Position numbers and translations under genes: made by a program. The notes under the pieces are model-generated. The model searched no databases. It had not been told where the DNA came from and was given only the letters and a program-made list of their open reading frames with translations. This document shows positions 36,555 through 45,207 of a DNA stretch of 64,000 bases, one piece after another. Origin of the DNA: Alphaproteobacteria bacterium (lineage in GTDB: Bacteria > Pseudomonadota > Alphaproteobacteria > Ferrovibrionales > Ferrovibrionaceae); NCBI GenBank assembly GCA_017307375.1, contig JAFKFH010000003.1, positions 1 through 64,000 on the forward strand, given 5' to 3'. Every line of letters begins with the position of its first letter. Within the stretch, counting starts at the first letter, position 1.

Positions 36555-37364
36555 TCAGCCTGCCTTGTCGACGGCTTCCGGCGGCGGGTTGAAAAACAAT
36601 GCCTGGCTGACCGCCGCCTTGACCGAGTCGGCCAGGAACGGCTTGGTGATGAGGAAGGTCGGCTCGGGCCGCTCGCCCGTCAGCAGCCGTTCCGGATAGG
36701 CGGTGATGAAGATGACCGGGACCGGCCCGCCGGTGCGGATGTCGCGCACGGCATCGATGCCCGAGGAATCGTCGGCCAGCTGGATATCGGCCAGGATCAG
36801 GCCGGGCTGGTGACGGCGTGCGATCTTGACCGCCTCGTCGCGGGTGGTGGCGATCGGCAACACGGTATGGCCGAGTTCCTGGACGATCGCCGACAGGTCC
36901 AGGGCGATGACCGGCTCGTCCTCGATGATCAGGATCTCGGTGGCGAGTCCGGCCGACAACTCGTCCATCGCCTGGGCGAAATGCCGCTGCGCCTCGTCGG
37001 CGGTACAGCCGAGGATGACCGCCGCCTCCTGCGTCGAGAAGCCTTCGAGCGAGACGAGGAGCAAGACCTGGCGGTGCTGTGGCACGAGGGCCCGCAGCCT
37101 CAGGTCGACGTTGCGGCGTTCTTCCCAGCCTTCGGCCGGGGCATCGTCGCTGTCGACCATCAGGCTTGCCCACATCTCGTGGAACAGCCGGTAGAGGCCC
37201 AGGCGCGACGACGCCTTCGCCAGGACATCGGGCTGGGCCACCGCCGCTTCGAGCGTCGCCCGCACATAGGCGTCGCCCGACTTCTGGTTGCCGGTCAAGG
37301 CCCGAGCATAACGGCGCAGAAAGGGAAGATAGCCGACGATCTGCTGCGCCTGCGCCTGAGTCAT
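36555..37364 (-). CDS. phyR: PhyR, general stress response regulator (sigma-like plus receiver)
   Basis: A 269-residue protein with the inverted layout unique to PhyR. A sigma-factor-like domain (residues 1-125; LPFLRRYARALTGNQKSGDA, then FSTQEAAVILGCTADEA) precedes a C-terminal receiver with LIIEDEPVIALDL and the Asp in LILADIQLADDSSG. The lysine lies in FLITKPF. On phosphorylation it sequesters NepR and frees EcfG. GGAG precedes the ATG. It diverges from ecfG. Confidence 0.96.
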   Translation of the reverse strand: MTQAQAQQIVGYLPFLRRYARALTGNQKSGDAYVRATLEAAVAQPDVLAKASSRLGLYRLFHEMWASLMVDSDDAPAEGWEERRNVDLRLRALVPQHRQVLLLVSLEGFSTQEAAVILGCTADEAQRHFAQAMDELSAGLATEILIIEDEPVIALDLSAIVQELGHTVLPIATTRDEAVKIARRHQPGLILADIQLADDSSGIDAVRDIRTGGPVPVIFITAYPERLLTGERPEPTFLITKPFLADSVKAAVSQALFFNPPPEAVDKAG

Positions 37365-37470
37365 TCTGCCAATCTCCTGCTCAATCGACCCCCCAAGCGG
37401 TCATTTTCGGCGCAACCCGGTCGCCATCGCCCGTCGACGGCAGACCGCACGCCCGTGTAACGGCCAGAAT

Positions 37471-37496
37471 AACCATGGAGCGATACATCCGGTTCC
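37471..37496 (-). promoter_or_regulatory. EcfG-type promoter of phyR
   Basis: Read on the minus strand: GGAAC (37496-37492), 17 bases, then GGTT (37474-37471). Spacing and sequence match the nepR element. It lies about 107 bases before the phyR start. Confidence 0.65.
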
Positions 37497-37528
37497 GAAC
37501 TTAGCGCATTTCCCGCGCGGATTTTTTG

Positions 37529-37554
37529 GGAACCGAACAATGGGGTCGGGCGTA
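37529..37554 (+). promoter_or_regulatory. EcfG-type promoter of ecfG
   Basis: GGAAC at 37529-37533, 17 bases, then CGTA at 37551-37554. It is divergent from the phyR element and 33 bases from it, and lies about 116 bases before the ecfG start. It implies autoregulation of the sigma factor. Confidence 0.6.
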
Positions 37555-37669
37555 TAGTACTGCGCATCGGATCCCGGCGGGGATCGCGATGCCATGAAAA
37601 GGGCCGTTCGCGCACGACGTTGGACGCCGCGGACGGTTGCAGGCAGTCGCGGAACAAGGGGATGAGGAC

Positions 37670-38323
37670 ATGGCAGTGACCGGAAATCTTGCGGCGAAGT
37701 GCGACGTCGGCCAGGCCGACCGCCTTGTCGAAAAGGGCTGCCTGAGCGAGAAAGACTTCAAGACCGAACTGGTCACCCATCTTTCGGCGGTCCGCGCGCT
37801 GGCACGTTCGCTGTGCGGCGGGACGGCGCTGGCCGACGACCTGACCCAGGAAGCGCTGATCAAGGCCTGGGCCAGCCGCGATTCCTTCGCCGCGGGCACC
37901 AACATGCGCGCCTGGTTGTGCACCATCCTGCGCAACGTGTTCTATTCCCATATCCGTCGCCATGCGCGCGAGATCCAGGATGTCGAGGGCGTCCACGCCG
38001 GCAAGCTGGTGGCGCAGCCCGAGCAGCAGGGGCATGTCGAACTGCAGGATCTCGCCGAGGCGATGCAGCGCCTGCCGGATGACCAGCGCGAAGCGCTGAT
38101 CCTGGTCGCGGCCGCCGGCTTCTCGTATGAGGAGGCCGCCGATATCTGCGGTTGCGCGGTCGGCACGATCAAGAGCCGGGTTTCGCGGGCACGGCAGACC
38201 CTGTTGCAGATGTTCGAGGGCGTCGATTCCGGCACACGGGCGACGCATCCCCGCATCAGCGCCGCCTCGCTGACCGCGATGATGCAGGCGTCGGTCCCGA
38301 CGGGCGTGCGCTACCGGAACTGA
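37670..38323 (+). CDS. ecfG: EcfG-family general stress sigma factor
   Basis: A roughly 217-residue ECF sigma factor that directs the alphaproteobacterial general stress regulon and is restrained by NepR. Region 2 has ALARSLCGGTALADDLTQEA, then NMRAWLCTILRNVFYSHIRR. Region 4 has LPDDQREALILVAAAGFSYE and GTIKSRVSRARQTL. It has a longer than usual tail. The ATG at 37670 is chosen because AAGGGG lies 8 bases upstream; an in-frame start at 37637 is possible. A HisKA_2 kinase gene follows 10 bases later. Confidence 0.93.
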   Translation: MAVTGNLAAKCDVGQADRLVEKGCLSEKDFKTELVTHLSAVRALARSLCGGTALADDLTQEALIKAWASRDSFAAGTNMRAWLCTILRNVFYSHIRRHAREIQDVEGVHAGKLVAQPEQQGHVELQDLAEAMQRLPDDQREALILVAAAGFSYEEAADICGCAVGTIKSRVSRARQTLLQMFEGVDSGTRATHPRISAASLTAMMQASVPTGVRYRN

Positions 38324-38333
38324 TTCCGCCATC

Positions 38334-40016
38334 ATGGTGTGGCGGGCGCAGCCCCTCCGCACGCGGCTGATCATCGCGCTCGCCGTCACCCTCGCCCCTC
38401 TGGCGATGCTCGGGATCGTCCGGGCGGTGATCGACTATCGCGAGGACCGCGCGACGGCGGAGCGCAATCTGGTCGAGCAGACCAGCCTGCTGACGCGCGA
38501 GCATCAGCGGGTCCTGGGGGCCACCGCCCGCATCCTGTCGCTTCTGGCCGCCGATGCCGACATCCGCGGATTGCGCGCGGCCGCGTGCGACGCCACGCTA
38601 CGCGATGCGGTGGCGACGCTGAAGGAATATCGGATGGCGATCGTCGCCGGGCCGGACGGCGTGATCCGCTGCCGCAGCGATGCCGGCCGCCCGGTCGGGC
38701 CGGCCGGCAACTGGCGCTGGTTTCAGGATGCCCTTGCCGAGCGCCGCCTGATCGTCTCGTCGATCTTCCAGAGCCCGGCGCTGCAGGATCGCACCCTGGT
38801 CGCGGCCCTGCCGATGCTGGACGCAGACCGGGCAGTCACCGGTGTGGTCGCGCTTTATTTCGATCTCGGCGCCCTTCTCGGGGCCTCGTCGGCCGGTCGC
38901 ATGACCCCGGACACCTCGCTGACGCTGATGGACGCCCAGGGCGGCCGTCTGTTGCTGGCCGGTGCTCCGCTCGACCTCGGGGCCGAGGCGCAGGCGGCGC
39001 TGGTCCGCACCGCCGGCAGCGAGGAAGCCGCGCTGGCGATGGTCCGCGACAGTGGCGGCCACGACCTGGTGATCGCGGTGACGAGCCTGGTGCCGCAGCG
39101 GCTCTATGCAGCGATGGCACGCGACGTCGACGCGATCCTCAAGCCGTTGCGGGCCAAGCTCGCGATGAATCTCGCGGTCCTGCTGGCGATCTGGCTGGTG
39201 GCGGTGCTGGCCATCGGGGCGATGACCCACCGGATGATCGTGCGCTGGATCCTGCATCTGCGCAACGCGACGACCGACTACATCGCCGGGCGGCCGGTCG
39301 CCCGCACCACCGGGCTCGACGACGCGCCGCTCGAACTGCGCGAGCTCGGCACCTCGATCATGGAAATGATGGATGTCTCCGACCGGCGCGGCGACGACCT
39401 CAAGGAGGCCATCGCGCATCGCGACCAGATGATCAAGGAGATCCATCATCGCGTGCGCAACAACCTGCAGATCATCGCCAGCCTGCTCAACCTGCAGACC
39501 CGGACGGTGACCGAGCCGGCGGCGCGCGAGACCCTGCTGGCGCTGCGCACGCGCATCAATGCGCTGGCCCTGATCCACCGCAATCTCTACGAGAACCACG
39601 ACCTGCAGCTGGTCGATCTCGACGCCTTCCTGCCGATGCTTTGCAACCAGTTGCAGGACCTGTCGGCGGCGGGGAAGCGCCATGTCGCGATCCGCACGGC
39701 GGTACCGCGGCTGAGCGTGCCGGCCGATGCGGCCGTGACCCTGTCGATGCTGCTGACCGAGATCGTTTCCAGCACGGTCAAGCAGCTCAGCCCCGGCGAC
39801 ACCGCACCCGCCGCGATCGCCGTCGAATTGTCGCCGGCCGCCGCCGGCCGCCAGCGGCTGACCGTATCGGCCGACGGCATCGTCGATCCCTTCGGATTCC
39901 CGGACAGCCTGAGCCGCCAGCTGATCGAAGGTTACGTCCGCCAGCTGGGCGGCACGATCGACGCCCGGGACGCCGGCGCCACGACGATCGTCATCGAGGT
40001 CGCCAAGCTGGCCTGA
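38334..40016 (+). CDS. HisKA_2 (PhyK-like) sensor kinase with eroded ATP-binding domain
   Basis: A 560-residue membrane protein. Transmembrane helices near residues 12-32 and 280-300 enclose a periplasmic dCache-like sensor; a HAMP-like linker and a HisKA_2 domain with its histidine in EIHHRVRNNLQIIASLLNLQ (about residue 370) follow. In the ATPase domain the N-box reads LLTEIVSSTVKQ, without the expected Asn. The G1 region reads TVSADGIVDPFGF, unlike the usual DNGxG. ATP binding is therefore questionable. Position after ecfG suggests it controls PhyR, perhaps as phosphatase or kinase partner. Confidence 0.87.
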   Translation: MVWRAQPLRTRLIIALAVTLAPLAMLGIVRAVIDYREDRATAERNLVEQTSLLTREHQRVLGATARILSLLAADADIRGLRAAACDATLRDAVATLKEYRMAIVAGPDGVIRCRSDAGRPVGPAGNWRWFQDALAERRLIVSSIFQSPALQDRTLVAALPMLDADRAVTGVVALYFDLGALLGASSAGRMTPDTSLTLMDAQGGRLLLAGAPLDLGAEAQAALVRTAGSEEAALAMVRDSGGHDLVIAVTSLVPQRLYAAMARDVDAILKPLRAKLAMNLAVLLAIWLVAVLAIGAMTHRMIVRWILHLRNATTDYIAGRPVARTTGLDDAPLELRELGTSIMEMMDVSDRRGDDLKEAIAHRDQMIKEIHHRVRNNLQIIASLLNLQTRTVTEPAARETLLALRTRINALALIHRNLYENHDLQLVDLDAFLPMLCNQLQDLSAAGKRHVAIRTAVPRLSVPADAAVTLSMLLTEIVSSTVKQLSPGDTAPAAIAVELSPAAAGRQRLTVSADGIVDPFGFPDSLSRQLIEGYVRQLGGTIDARDAGATTIVIEVAKLA

Positions 40017-40040
40017 ACCCCGGCCGGCGCCCGCGGCAGG

Positions 40041-41027
40041 TCAGAGCAAGCCGGCGATCACGCGGTCGGGCGGGGTATGGCCGTCGGCAAAGGTCTTGAT
40101 GTTGATGATGACCTTCTCGCCCATGTCGACGCGGCCTTCCATCGTCGCCGAACTCATATGCGGCAGGAGGACGATGTTGGGCAGCTCGAGCAGCTTGGGG
40201 TTCACGGCCGGCTCGTGCTCGAAGACATCGAGGCCCGCCCCGGCCAGCTCGCCCTTGCGCAGCTTGCGGGTCAGGGCGTTCTCGTCGATCACCTCGCCGC
40301 GGGCGGTATTGACGATATAGGCATGCGAACGCAGCAGGTCGAGCCGCCGGGCCGAGAGCAGATGATAGGTCGCCGGGGTATGCGGGCAGTTGACCGAGAT
40401 GATGTCCATCCGGGCCAGCATCTGGTCGAGGCTTTCCCAATAGGTCGCCTCCAGCTCGCCCTCGATCTCGGCATGCAGGCGGCGGCGGTTGTGATAGTGG
40501 ATCGACAGGCCGAAGGCGCGGGCGCGGCGGGCCACGGCCTGGCCGATGCGTCCCATGCCGATGATGCCGAGCCGCTTGCCCCAGATCCGCTTGCCCAGCA
40601 TCCAGGTCGGCGACCAGCCGTTCCAGCCGCCCTCGCGCAGCACCCGCTCGCCCTCGGTCAGGCGGCGCGGCACGGCCAGGATCAGCGCCATGGTCATGTC
40701 GGCGGTATCCTCGGTCAGGACGCCGGGCGTGTTGGTCACGGTGATGCCGCGCTGGCGGGCGGCGCCGAGGTCGATATGGTCGACGCCGTTGCCGAAGCTG
40801 GCGATCAGCCGCATGTTCGGGTTGGCATGGGCCAGGACCCCGGCATCGATCTTGTCGGTGACGGTCGGGACCAGAACGTCGGCGGTCTTCATCGCCTCGA
40901 TCAGCTCGGCCTGGGTCAGCGGATGATCGTCGTTGTTCAGCCGCGTGTCGAAAAGCTCCATCATCCGCGTCTCGATGGCATCGGGCAGCTTGCGCGTGAC
41001 GACGACGACGGGCTTTTTCTTCGACAT
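40041..41027 (-). CDS. D-isomer 2-hydroxyacid dehydrogenase (GyaR/GhrB-like)
   Basis: A 328-residue NAD(P)-dependent enzyme, probably reducing glyoxylate or hydroxypyruvate. It has the Rossmann loop LGIIGMGRIGQAVARRARAF, catalytic Arg in NTARGEVIDENAL, Glu in AGLDVFEHEP and His in LLPHMSSAT. The substrate-binding NTPGVLTEDTADMTM segment is present. The start MSKKKPVVVV at 41027 is preferred over an in-frame extension to 41210, which looks non-coding. It has a normal family length. Confidence 0.9.
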   Translation of the reverse strand: MSKKKPVVVVTRKLPDAIETRMMELFDTRLNNDDHPLTQAELIEAMKTADVLVPTVTDKIDAGVLAHANPNMRLIASFGNGVDHIDLGAARQRGITVTNTPGVLTEDTADMTMALILAVPRRLTEGERVLREGGWNGWSPTWMLGKRIWGKRLGIIGMGRIGQAVARRARAFGLSIHYHNRRRLHAEIEGELEATYWESLDQMLARMDIISVNCPHTPATYHLLSARRLDLLRSHAYIVNTARGEVIDENALTRKLRKGELAGAGLDVFEHEPAVNPKLLELPNIVLLPHMSSATMEGRVDMGEKVIINIKTFADGHTPPDRVIAGLL

Positions 41028-41118
41028 GGGCCTCACTCTGCCAGGTTCAGCTGGTTGCTTGCGACCCTTCCTAGCAGAACCATCCGAAAGCGGCAATTTC
41101 CCTTCGCCGCCGCACCCT

Positions 41119-41943
41119 CTATCCGGCGGCGGCCCAGCTGCGAGCCACCGCCTCGGTCGCCGCGTCGGCCGGGTGGAAGGCTTCGATCTTGAGGTCCTGC
41201 AGCGTGGCATCGCAGGCGGTGCCGAAGCTCGTCACCGTCGAGAACCAGCGGGTGCGCTGCCCGTCGATCTCGTAGATCAGTTCCAGCAGCGGCGGCTGGG
41301 GCACCGCGTCGACCTGTTCGCGGGCCGGCACGTCGGGAAAGGCGCGGGCCTCGGCCAGCAGGCGGCTCAGCACCGGATCGTCGCCGCGGGCGCGCGCCTC
41401 GGCGGCAACCCGCGACAGCATGTGGCCGACGGTCTCGGCCCAGTTGACCAGGGCCGGCCTGATGCCCTCCGGGTCGACCAGCAGCTTGATGATGTTGAGC
41501 GGGCCTGGGCCCTTGGGCAGGCCGAGGCGCCCCATCATCGCCACCGCGCCCCGATTGGCCATCACCAGGTTCCAGCCTCGATCGGCGACCAGGGCCGGGA
41601 ACGGGTCGTGGCGTTCCAGGATGAAGTCGAGGGCGCGCCGGGCCTGGCTCAGATCGGCGTCGTCGAGCGGGCGGTTGCCATAGATGGGCGCGAAGCCCGC
41701 GGCGACCAGCATGGCATTGCGCTCCCTGAGCGGCAGATCGAGGCTTTCGGCCAGGCGCAGCGCCATTTCGCGGCTGGGCCGGGCCCGGCCGGTTTCGAGA
41801 AAGCTGAGATGCCGCGCCGAGGTCTCGGCTTCCAGCGCCAGGCCGAGCTGGCTCATGCCGCGCAGGCCGCGCCAGCGGCGCAGCATCGCCCCGAACGGCG
41901 GTTCGGTCGCGGGTTTGGAATGGGCCGGGGCTGTCGCGGGCAT
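41119..41943 (-). CDS. XRE-family regulator with MmyB-like ligand-binding domain
   Basis: A 274-residue regulator. The helix-turn-helix (residues 16-75) includes LRRWRGLRGMSQLGLALEAE and TSARHLSFLETGRARPS. The C-terminal PAS-like MmyB/MLTR domain has MLVAAGFAPIYGNRPLDDAD, then FPALVADRGWNLVMANRGAV, a segment linked to fatty-acid-like ligand binding in relatives. The target is unknown. A GGGAGA ribosome site precedes the ATG. Confidence 0.87.
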   Translation of the reverse strand: MPATAPAHSKPATEPPFGAMLRRWRGLRGMSQLGLALEAETSARHLSFLETGRARPSREMALRLAESLDLPLRERNAMLVAAGFAPIYGNRPLDDADLSQARRALDFILERHDPFPALVADRGWNLVMANRGAVAMMGRLGLPKGPGPLNIIKLLVDPEGIRPALVNWAETVGHMLSRVAAEARARGDDPVLSRLLAEARAFPDVPAREQVDAVPQPPLLELIYEIDGQRTRWFSTVTSFGTACDATLQDLKIEAFHPADAATEAVARSWAAAG

Positions 41944-42107
41944 GGCATTCTCCCTGATGATGGCGGACCGACCTTACGCAGCCCGTCGGCGCGCGGCCAT
42001 TACCTCGCGGGTAAAATCGCCTACGCGGTGGCCAGGCTTGACCCTTCTTTAACCACGGGGGCATAAAGCTGGTCTCAGGGGATTGTGAATCGGAAGTCAG
42101 GGGACAC

Positions 42108-42674
42108 GTGTTGCCGCCATCCATGCATGCGACATTGCCGGCCGCGCTGATCGCGCTGGCGGCAGCGTTCGTCCCGGCGCAGGCCGGGGCCGCAGGGACT
42201 GCGGAAGCCGCGCCCGCGCCGGTGCGCAAGCCGGCCGAGGCCGGCATCGGTGCCGATTCGGGCCTGCCGGTGCCGCGCTGGGTCGCGCTCGCCTCCGACC
42301 GGGTCAACATGCGGACCGGGCCGGGGCCGCGCTATCCGATTTCCTGGTCCTATCAGCGCCGCGGCCTGCCGGTCGAGATCGTCGACGAACACGAATACTG
42401 GCGGCAGATCCGCGAGCAGGACGGCACCAAGGGCTGGGTGCACAAGAGCATGCTGACCGGCAAGCGCAGCGCACTGGTGATGGGCGGCATCCAGGATGTC
42501 CGCGATCAGCCCAGCCCGGTCGGCGATGTCGAGCTGCAGGCCGAGCCGGGCGTACAGGTCCGGCTGCTGGCCTGCCGAGATTCCGTGTGGTGCGAAGTAC
42601 AGGTCGCCGGCCGCAAGGGCTACATGGCCCGGGAAGGGCTATGGGGCCTCTACCCCGGCGAAACCTTCAAGTAA
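42108..42674 (+). CDS. SH3-domain secreted protein
   Basis: About 183-188 residues: a signal peptide (MHATLPAALIALAAAF, cleavage near QAGA), then a bacterial SH3 module with ALASDRVNMRTGPGPRYPI, WSYQRRGLPVEIVDEHEYWR and GTKGWVHKSMLTGKR. A second SH3-like half reads VELQAEPGVQVRLLACRDSV and GRKGYMAREGLWGLYPGE. It is periplasmic, probably binding peptidoglycan. GTG at 42108 follows AGGGGA; ATG at 42123 is an alternative. It converges with the oxidoreductase that ends at 42681. Confidence 0.82.
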   Translation: MLPPSMHATLPAALIALAAAFVPAQAGAAGTAEAAPAPVRKPAEAGIGADSGLPVPRWVALASDRVNMRTGPGPRYPISWSYQRRGLPVEIVDEHEYWRQIREQDGTKGWVHKSMLTGKRSALVMGGIQDVRDQPSPVGDVELQAEPGVQVRLLACRDSVWCEVQVAGRKGYMAREGLWGLYPGETFK

Positions 42675-42680
42675 CCCCGT

Positions 42681-44033
42681 CTACAGCGACATCAGGGCAT
42701 TGCTGCCCAGGCCCTGACGGACCCGCTGCCAGACCAGCCCGGCCTGCAGCGCCAGGCCGGCGATCGGCCGCAGCGGCGCCACGGACCGGTGCGGCATGGC
42801 CGCCAGCCGGGCATAGTCGGCACCATCGCCGCAGATCGCGTCGGCCAGCGCCCGGCCGGTCCGCGCGGTCAGCGCCACGCCATGGCCGGAGAAACCCTGG
42901 GCATACCAGATCCCGTCGGCGGTCCGGCCGACGTCGGTCATCCGGTTGACGGTCACGTCGATCAGCCCGCCCCAGGCATAGTCGATGCGTACCCCGCGCA
43001 AGTCGGGGAAGACCTTGCCGATCTTGCGGCGCATCGCCCGGGCGATACGCTCGCGGCTCCAGTCGCCGGCGGCGCAGCCGCCACCGAACAACAGGCGCCC
43101 GTCGGCACCGAGGCGGTAATAGTCGAGCACCGCCTGGGTGTCGTAGACGGCGGCCCCGGCCGGGAACAGCCGGTCGGCGAGCGCACGCGGCAGCGGCTCG
43201 GTCGCGACCATGAAGGTGCGGAGCGGCAGGATGCGGCCGGCGACATCGGGGGCCAGCCCGCCGATATAGGCATTGGCCGCCAGCACGACCGAGCCGGCGC
43301 GGACCGACCCCAGCGTGGTACGCGCCACCGGCGCGGCCCCGGTCTGGTCGACGGCGATCACCGGCGAATGCTCGAAGATCCGCACGCCGGCGGCTCGCGC
43401 CGCGTCGGCCAGGCCGACCGCATAGCGCAGCGGGTGCAGCTGGGCGGCGTTGCGGTCGAGATTGCCGCCGAAATAGCGCTCGGTGGCGACGACGCCGCGC
43501 CCCTCGGCGGCGTCGAGATGCTCGAGGCTGCGATAGCCGAAATGGCGGCGCAGCGTCGCCGCCTCGCGGCGCAGGCTGCGGGCATGGCCGGCTTCGGCCG
43601 CCGCGACGAAGACGCCCTCGCGCAGGTCGCAATCGATCTGGTGGCGCGCGATCAGTGCCTTGACCTCGGCGACGCCTTCCACCGACAGCGCCCACAGATC
43701 GGCCGCCGCCTGGTCGCCCAGCCGATGGGCAATCGCCTCGTTGCCGGCGGTGAAGCCGGGCAGGACGAAACCGCCGTTGCGGCCCGAGGCGCCGCCGCCG
43801 ACGCGGCCGGCTTCGAGCAGCACCACGTCGCGGCCCCGTTCGGCAAGGCGCAGCGCGGTGGTCAGGCCGAGATAGCCGCCGCCGATCACCACGGCGTCGG
43901 CCGTGATGTCGCCGGACAGCGCGGGGGCGGCGACGCGCCGGGTGGTCGCCTCGTAATAGGTCGTTTCAGGCAGGTAGGCGGCGGCACGCGCGAACGCGCG
44001 GGCCTGCCGCAGGCCGGTGGCCAGGGCGGTCAT
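42681..44033 (-). CDS. FAD-dependent amine/amino-acid oxidoreductase (PuuB/DadA-like)
   Basis: A 450-residue DAO-family flavoenzyme. The FAD-binding loop is AVVIGGGYLGLTTALRLAER with VVLLEAGRVGGGASGRNGGF, the pattern of gamma-glutamylputrescine oxidase and related enzymes. A C-terminal WYAQGFSGHGVALTARTGRA forms the second FAD contact. The substrate is likely an amine or secondary amino acid but cannot be named. It is upstream of, and divergent from, a polar amino acid ABC transporter, which may supply its substrate. Confidence 0.87.
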   Translation of the reverse strand: MTALATGLRQARAFARAAAYLPETTYYEATTRRVAAPALSGDITADAVVIGGGYLGLTTALRLAERGRDVVLLEAGRVGGGASGRNGGFVLPGFTAGNEAIAHRLGDQAAADLWALSVEGVAEVKALIARHQIDCDLREGVFVAAAEAGHARSLRREAATLRRHFGYRSLEHLDAAEGRGVVATERYFGGNLDRNAAQLHPLRYAVGLADAARAAGVRIFEHSPVIAVDQTGAAPVARTTLGSVRAGSVVLAANAYIGGLAPDVAGRILPLRTFMVATEPLPRALADRLFPAGAAVYDTQAVLDYYRLGADGRLLFGGGCAAGDWSRERIARAMRRKIGKVFPDLRGVRIDYAWGGLIDVTVNRMTDVGRTADGIWYAQGFSGHGVALTARTGRALADAICGDGADYARLAAMPHRSVAPLRPIAGLALQAGLVWQRVRQGLGSNALMSL

Positions 44034-44431
44034 GATACGGGATCCGGAACGGTCAGAACTGTGGATGCGGTCGCGGCCGCGCGGCTCGACGGCGCGCGCG
44101 GGCTACACGACGGAATCAGGCAGATGTCGGCCTAATGATGGCCTTCGACGATCCACAGGGTGATGCGGCTTTCGGCAATCCCGAACGGTTGGACGGGGGC
44201 CGACGACTGCGCCGGGGCAGCGGGTGCGCAAAGCGCGAACATGATACACCTGAATTTCTGAGTTTTGGCTCAGCTTCGGTAGCCAATATGGCAGCCTGGC
44301 CGCAAAAAGTCAATTACAGCACCGTGACAGTCATTATCGGTCGCCGCGTCGCCATCGTCACAAATCGGTAAAATATCGGAAACGCACGATCCGCAGAATG
44401 CCGGCCGCTGATGTTGGGGGATTGCACAACA
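44034..44431. other. Intergenic region between the oxidoreductase and ABC transporter genes
   Basis: About 400 bases without a supported gene. GC content falls between roughly 44250 and 44400. A small hairpin, CTGAG (44258-44262) with CTCAG (44269-44273), is present. A -10-like TAAAAT lies near 44369 without a clear -35. A short open frame at 44135-44371 has no recognisable family or ribosome site. Promoters for both divergent genes should be here. Confidence 0.5.
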
Positions 44432-45199
44432 ATGACCGGAGCGGCCGAGATCGTTGCCGTCGAGAACTTGCACAAAAGTTTCGACGACCAGCCGATATTA
44501 CGGGGCATCGACCTGACGATCGCTGCCGGCGACCTGGTATCGATCATCGGCCCGTCGGGCTGCGGCAAGTCCACCCTGCTGCGCTGCCTGAATTTCATCG
44601 AGACGCCTGATTCCGGCAGGGTCGCCGTCGCCGGGGTGCAGATCGAACGGGCTGCCGGCCAGCCTTTCGACGCCAGGCTGCAGGCCAAGGCCCATGCGCT
44701 GCGCGCGCAATGCGGCATGGTGTTCCAGAGCTTCAACCTGTTCCCGCACAAGACGCTGCGCGAGAACGTCATGCTGGCGCCGATGGTGGTCAAGGGCATG
44801 GGCCGCGACGAGGCCGATGCCCTGGCCGTGCGGCTGCTCGACAAGGTCGGGTTGAAGCCGCATATCGACCGGCATCCCGCCAACATGTCCGGCGGCCAGC
44901 AGCAGCGCGGCGCCATCGCCCGCGCCCTGGCGATGGCCCCGCAGGTCATGCTCTACGACGAGCCCACCTCGGCCCTCGACCCGGAACTGGTCGACGAGGT
45001 GCTGCAGGTCATGCGCGACCTGGACCAGGACGGCATGACCCAGATCGTGGTGACGCACGAGATGCGCTTCGCCCGCGATGCATCCGACTACATCGTCTTC
45101 ATGGAAGGCGGGCATGTCGTCGAGATTTCCGACGAGGACGAGATCTTCGAGAACCCGCGCGATCCGCGCACGCGCCGCTTCCTGAAGCGCTTTGCGTGA
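44432..45199 (+). CDS. Polar amino acid ABC transporter, ATP-binding protein
   Basis: A roughly 255-residue ATPase of the GlnQ/HisP type. Walker A is GPSGCGKSTLLRCLN, the Q-loop MVFQSFNLFPHKTLREN, the signature NMSGGQQQRGAIARALAM, Walker B VMLYDEPTSALDPEL, and the switch His lies in VVTHEMRFARDAS. ATG at 44432 has GGGGG upstream; ATG at 44411 is the alternative. The fused binding protein/permease gene follows 8 bases later. Confidence 0.93.
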   Translation: MTGAAEIVAVENLHKSFDDQPILRGIDLTIAAGDLVSIIGPSGCGKSTLLRCLNFIETPDSGRVAVAGVQIERAAGQPFDARLQAKAHALRAQCGMVFQSFNLFPHKTLRENVMLAPMVVKGMGRDEADALAVRLLDKVGLKPHIDRHPANMSGGQQQRGAIARALAMAPQVMLYDEPTSALDPELVDEVLQVMRDLDQDGMTQIVVTHEMRFARDASDYIVFMEGGHVVEISDEDEIFENPRDPRTRRFLKRFA

Positions 45200-45207
45200 G
45201 GGCCACG

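Noticed and set aside
44135-44371. 78-codon open frame upstream of the amino acid transporter
   Set aside because: No ribosome site or recognisable domain, and it lies in a likely divergent promoter region.
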